A program made the translations under genes and the position numbers. A stretch of DNA of 64,000 nucleotides, taken from positions 1,302,001 through 1,366,000 of the forward strand of contig NZ_JADPMR010000004.1 of the NCBI RefSeq assembly GCF_015686695.1. The letters run 5' to 3'. The notes beneath the pieces are model-generated. The model was given only the letters and a program-made list of their open reading frames with translations, did not search any database and had not been told where the DNA came from. Source of the DNA: Vibrio nitrifigilis. Lineage in GTDB: Bacteria > Pseudomonadota > Gammaproteobacteria > Enterobacterales > Vibrionaceae. Shown here in pieces: positions 62,042 to 64,000 of this stretch (the first letter of the stretch is position 1; the number at the start of each line of letters is the position of its first letter).

Positions 62042-63118
62042 ATGATTACAGCACAAGCCATCATTGATTTAGGCGCTCTACAACACAATTATGCCAACCT
62101 AAAAGGTCGGTTAGACAACCAGAAATTGGTTGCTGTTGTAAAAGGTGATGCCTATGGACATAACGCCATAGAAGTTGCCAAAGCACTTCCTCAAGCAGAT
62201 ATGTTCGCCGTATCTCGTATCGAAGAAGCCGTAGAGCTGCGCAATGCTGGTATTCCACAGCCAATTTTGCTTTTAGAAGGATGTTTCTGCAAAGAAGATC
62301 TTGAAACTGCGGCAGAATTGGAGTTACATACTGCCATCCATTGTCAGGAAACACTCCGCGATCTTGAGAGTGCCGAACTTTCCAAGCCTATTTCTGTCTG
62401 GCTAAAAGTAGATACGGGCATGCACCGTATTGGCGTACAACCTCACGAAGTTTCAGACTACGTAAGCAAAATCGAACGAACCGGTAAAATTGCTGGTCAT
62501 GTTGGCTTTATGAGTCACTTTAGCTGTGCTGATGATCTCAACTCACCTGCAACAAAACAGCAAATAGAACTGTTCAAAAAAGCCACAAAGCAGTATGCTG
62601 GTCCGAAAACATTAGCAAACTCAGCTGGAATACTCCTCTGGCAAGACGCATATTTTCAGGTTTGCCGCGGCGGTATCGCCATTTATGGCGTCTCTCCATG
62701 TGAAGGAGAAACAGGCGCAAAATACGGCTTAAAACCTGTAATGAGCCTGAAGTCTAAGTTGATAGCGGTTCGCCATCATCAAGCGAATCAACCCGTTGGT
62801 TATAGCCAAACTTGGACTTCACCTCGTGATACCATCATGGGTGTTATCGCGATGGGCTATGGTGACGGGTTCCCCCGCACCGCACCACAGGGAACACCTG
62901 TGTATATAAATGGACGCAAAGTTCCTATATCAGGACGTGTATCCATGGATATGATAACCGTTGACTTAGGTCCTAACTCTCAGGACAAAGTGGGAGATGA
63001 CGTAGAATTTTGGGGTAATAATCTACCGGTTGAGGAAGTCGCAGCACATATTGGTACCATCCCATATGAGCTGATGATTAAGTTAACCAAACGTGTAGAT
63101 AAGCGTTTTATTAAGTAA
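62042..63118 (+). CDS. alr: Alanine racemase
   Basis: A 358-residue fold-type III PLP enzyme: PLP lysine Lys34 (VVKGDAYGHN), the catalytic tyrosine in GYSQTW, and SMDMITVDL. It interconverts L- and D-alanine. The length and motifs fit the family. In this context, beside an alanine symporter and divergent from D-amino acid genes, it may serve catabolism of D-alanine and not only cell-wall synthesis. Confidence 0.93.
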   Translation: MITAQAIIDLGALQHNYANLKGRLDNQKLVAVVKGDAYGHNAIEVAKALPQADMFAVSRIEEAVELRNAGIPQPILLLEGCFCKEDLETAAELELHTAIHCQETLRDLESAELSKPISVWLKVDTGMHRIGVQPHEVSDYVSKIERTGKIAGHVGFMSHFSCADDLNSPATKQQIELFKKATKQYAGPKTLANSAGILLWQDAYFQVCRGGIAIYGVSPCEGETGAKYGLKPVMSLKSKLIAVRHHQANQPVGYSQTWTSPRDTIMGVIAMGYGDGFPRTAPQGTPVYINGRKVPISGRVSMDMITVDLGPNSQDKVGDDVEFWGNNLPVEEVAAHIGTIPYELMIKLTKRVDKRFIK

Positions 63119-63123
63119 TACCA

Positions 63124-63156
63124 ATCATAATCATTCGACATTCAAATGATTATGAT
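63124..63156. repeat. Hairpin after alr
   Basis: Stem ATCATAATCATT/AATGATTATGAT around nine bases. No T-run. Confidence 0.4.
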
Positions 63157-63177
63157 GGGCATTACCCTCAGAATTCT

Positions 63178-63207
63178 CAGGGAAAAGCTTCAGCCCTTTT
63201 CCCTGCT
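63178..63207 (+). terminator. Probable terminator of alr
   Basis: Stem CAGGGAAAAG/CTTTTCCCTG with an eight-base loop and CTCTT after it. Confidence 0.65.
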
Positions 63208-63407
63208 CTTATGTCAAGTAGTTCCGTCATATGAACGCCACTCTCAAAAAGAATGTCTGTACGAATAGTTCGTACAAGTACAAACTTTGCCTCTGAATCC
63301 GACCTATCTTCGTTAAGTAAGTTGTGAATCGGCTTACGAGTCTAAAGTGACATGCTTTCTGCTCGCTGAATCACAGAAAATTCTGTACGAAAATGGAGAG
63401 ATCACAG

Positions 63408-64000
63408 ATGATACTATCTAACCCCATTGAACAGCATAACTTGCAGTCTTTGTTCGAATCACTACTTGTTGATGCTGACATAAAAATCAATGGCTCTCGC
63501 CCTTGGGATGTAAAAGTTCTCGATGATCGCTTTTATTCCCTAGTATTTAGTCAAGGCTCACTTGGCTTAGGCGAAAGTTATATGGATGGTATGTGGGAAT
63601 GCGAACAAATCGATGAAATGATTAATCGCGTGTTACGCCACGACCTAGAAGCCCACCTCGACAACAAAGCGAAATTTAAAATCGGTTTGAACGTCGCAGG
63701 GAGCAAATTGAAAGATCTGGTAAATCCTCAAAGTATTTCTCGAGCTAAACATGACGTATCATCACATTACGATTTGGGTAATGATCTGTTTAAATTAATG
63801 CTCGATAAGCGAATGACCTATACCTGTGGGTATTGGAACCACGCAGAAAACCTCGATGAAGCACAAGAAGCTAAACTTGACCTCATTTGCCGTAAAGCCG
63901 GCCTAAAACCAGGTATGCGTGTTCTTGATATCGGCTGCGGTTGGGGCAGTTTTATGAACTATGCTGCAGAAAAGTATGGCGTCATTTGTGATGGCTTAAC
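63408..64000 (+). CDS. cfa: Cyclopropane-fatty-acyl-phospholipid synthase, N-terminal part
   Basis: The frame opens with ATG at 63408 (GGAGAG upstream) and runs off the window; about 197 codons are present. The N-terminal block QGSLGLGESYMDGMWECEQID, YDLGNDLFKLMLDKRMTYT and the SAM-binding motif VLDIGCGWGSF match Cfa. It transfers a methylene group from S-adenosylmethionine to unsaturated phospholipid acyl chains. The catalytic C-terminal half is outside the window. Confidence 0.93.
   Translation, partial: MILSNPIEQHNLQSLFESLLVDADIKINGSRPWDVKVLDDRFYSLVFSQGSLGLGESYMDGMWECEQIDEMINRVLRHDLEAHLDNKAKFKIGLNVAGSKLKDLVNPQSISRAKHDVSSHYDLGNDLFKLMLDKRMTYTCGYWNHAENLDEAQEAKLDLICRKAGLKPGMRVLDIGCGWGSFMNYAAEKYGVICDGL

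Noticed and set aside
1..64000. CRISPR arrays, tRNA or rRNA genes, prophage modules
   Set aside because: No regularly spaced identical repeats, cloverleaf-type sequence or phage structural genes were seen on reading both strands.

Overview
The window looks like a stretch of a Vibrio chromosome. The evidence is a spermidine acetyltransferase that reads like the Vibrio SpeG, a TonB receptor/LysR pair laid out like irgA/irgB, a KtrAB potassium system, DUF3612 and DUF2850 proteins, and a Qrr quorum-sensing small RNA with a sigma-54 promoter and LuxO-type sites. Base composition is moderately AT-rich. No rRNA, tRNA or CRISPR array was seen. Both ends cut a gene: a LysR regulator at the left and cyclopropane fatty acid synthase (cfa) at the right.

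Layout. 1-9 kb is an accessory metabolic island: three LysR regulators (two of them close paralogues), a VOC protein, a quinone-oxidoreductase-like dehydrogenase, a SRPBCC protein, a beta-hydroxyacid dehydrogenase-like enzyme and two secreted alpha/beta hydrolases, one of subtype B tannase type. 8.9-9.6 kb holds gene debris (acetyltransferase tail, IS30-type transposase fragment). 9.6-12.6 kb is the iron-receptor/regulator pair with a Fur box. 13-14.1 kb has an odd serine-recombinase-like protein and a DUF3861 protein. 14.5-20 kb is housekeeping-type: thioesterase, small and membrane proteins, speG, a 2OG-Fe oxygenase, and an exonuclease/CBS-nucleotidyltransferase pair.

20.2-39.2 kb is a nearly complete pectin utilisation regulon: kdgR; kduD-ygjV-kdgF-RpiB-type isomerase (probably DhuI, replacing KduI); a PaeX-like esterase; a sugar efflux MFS protein; kdgK-eda; a pectin methylesterase/rhamnogalacturonan acetylesterase fusion; a PelX-type exo-pectate lyase lipoprotein; a KdgM porin; a MATE protein; a sodium/solute symporter; and ogl. 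The genes describe one route: de-esterification and cleavage outside or in the periplasm, entry through KdgM, inner-membrane uptake, cleavage by Ogl, and conversion to pyruvate and glyceraldehyde 3-phosphate. KdgR-like palindromes sit before kduD, kdgK, kdgM/MATE and the symporter.

39.2-56.8 kb is mixed: PpiC, CheV, a MarR/EamA pair, an iron-sulfur photolyase-like protein, a diguanylate cyclase, a malate-synthase-G-like single-domain protein divergent from a DUF3612 regulator, the qrr gene, an AlkB-like protein, an EamA/LysR pair, pirin, DUF2850, KtrBA and MscS. 56.8-63.1 kb is a D-amino-acid module: D-amino acid aminotransferase, DgcA and DgcN on one strand; a 37-codon small ORF, an AGCS symporter and alanine racemase on the other.

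A family of short palindromic intergenic repeats ending in TATACCCAAATGACCTCAAG-like sequence is scattered through the window (at least seven copies). Family assignments come from recognition of motifs without database searches; start codons were chosen from ribosome binding sites where possible.
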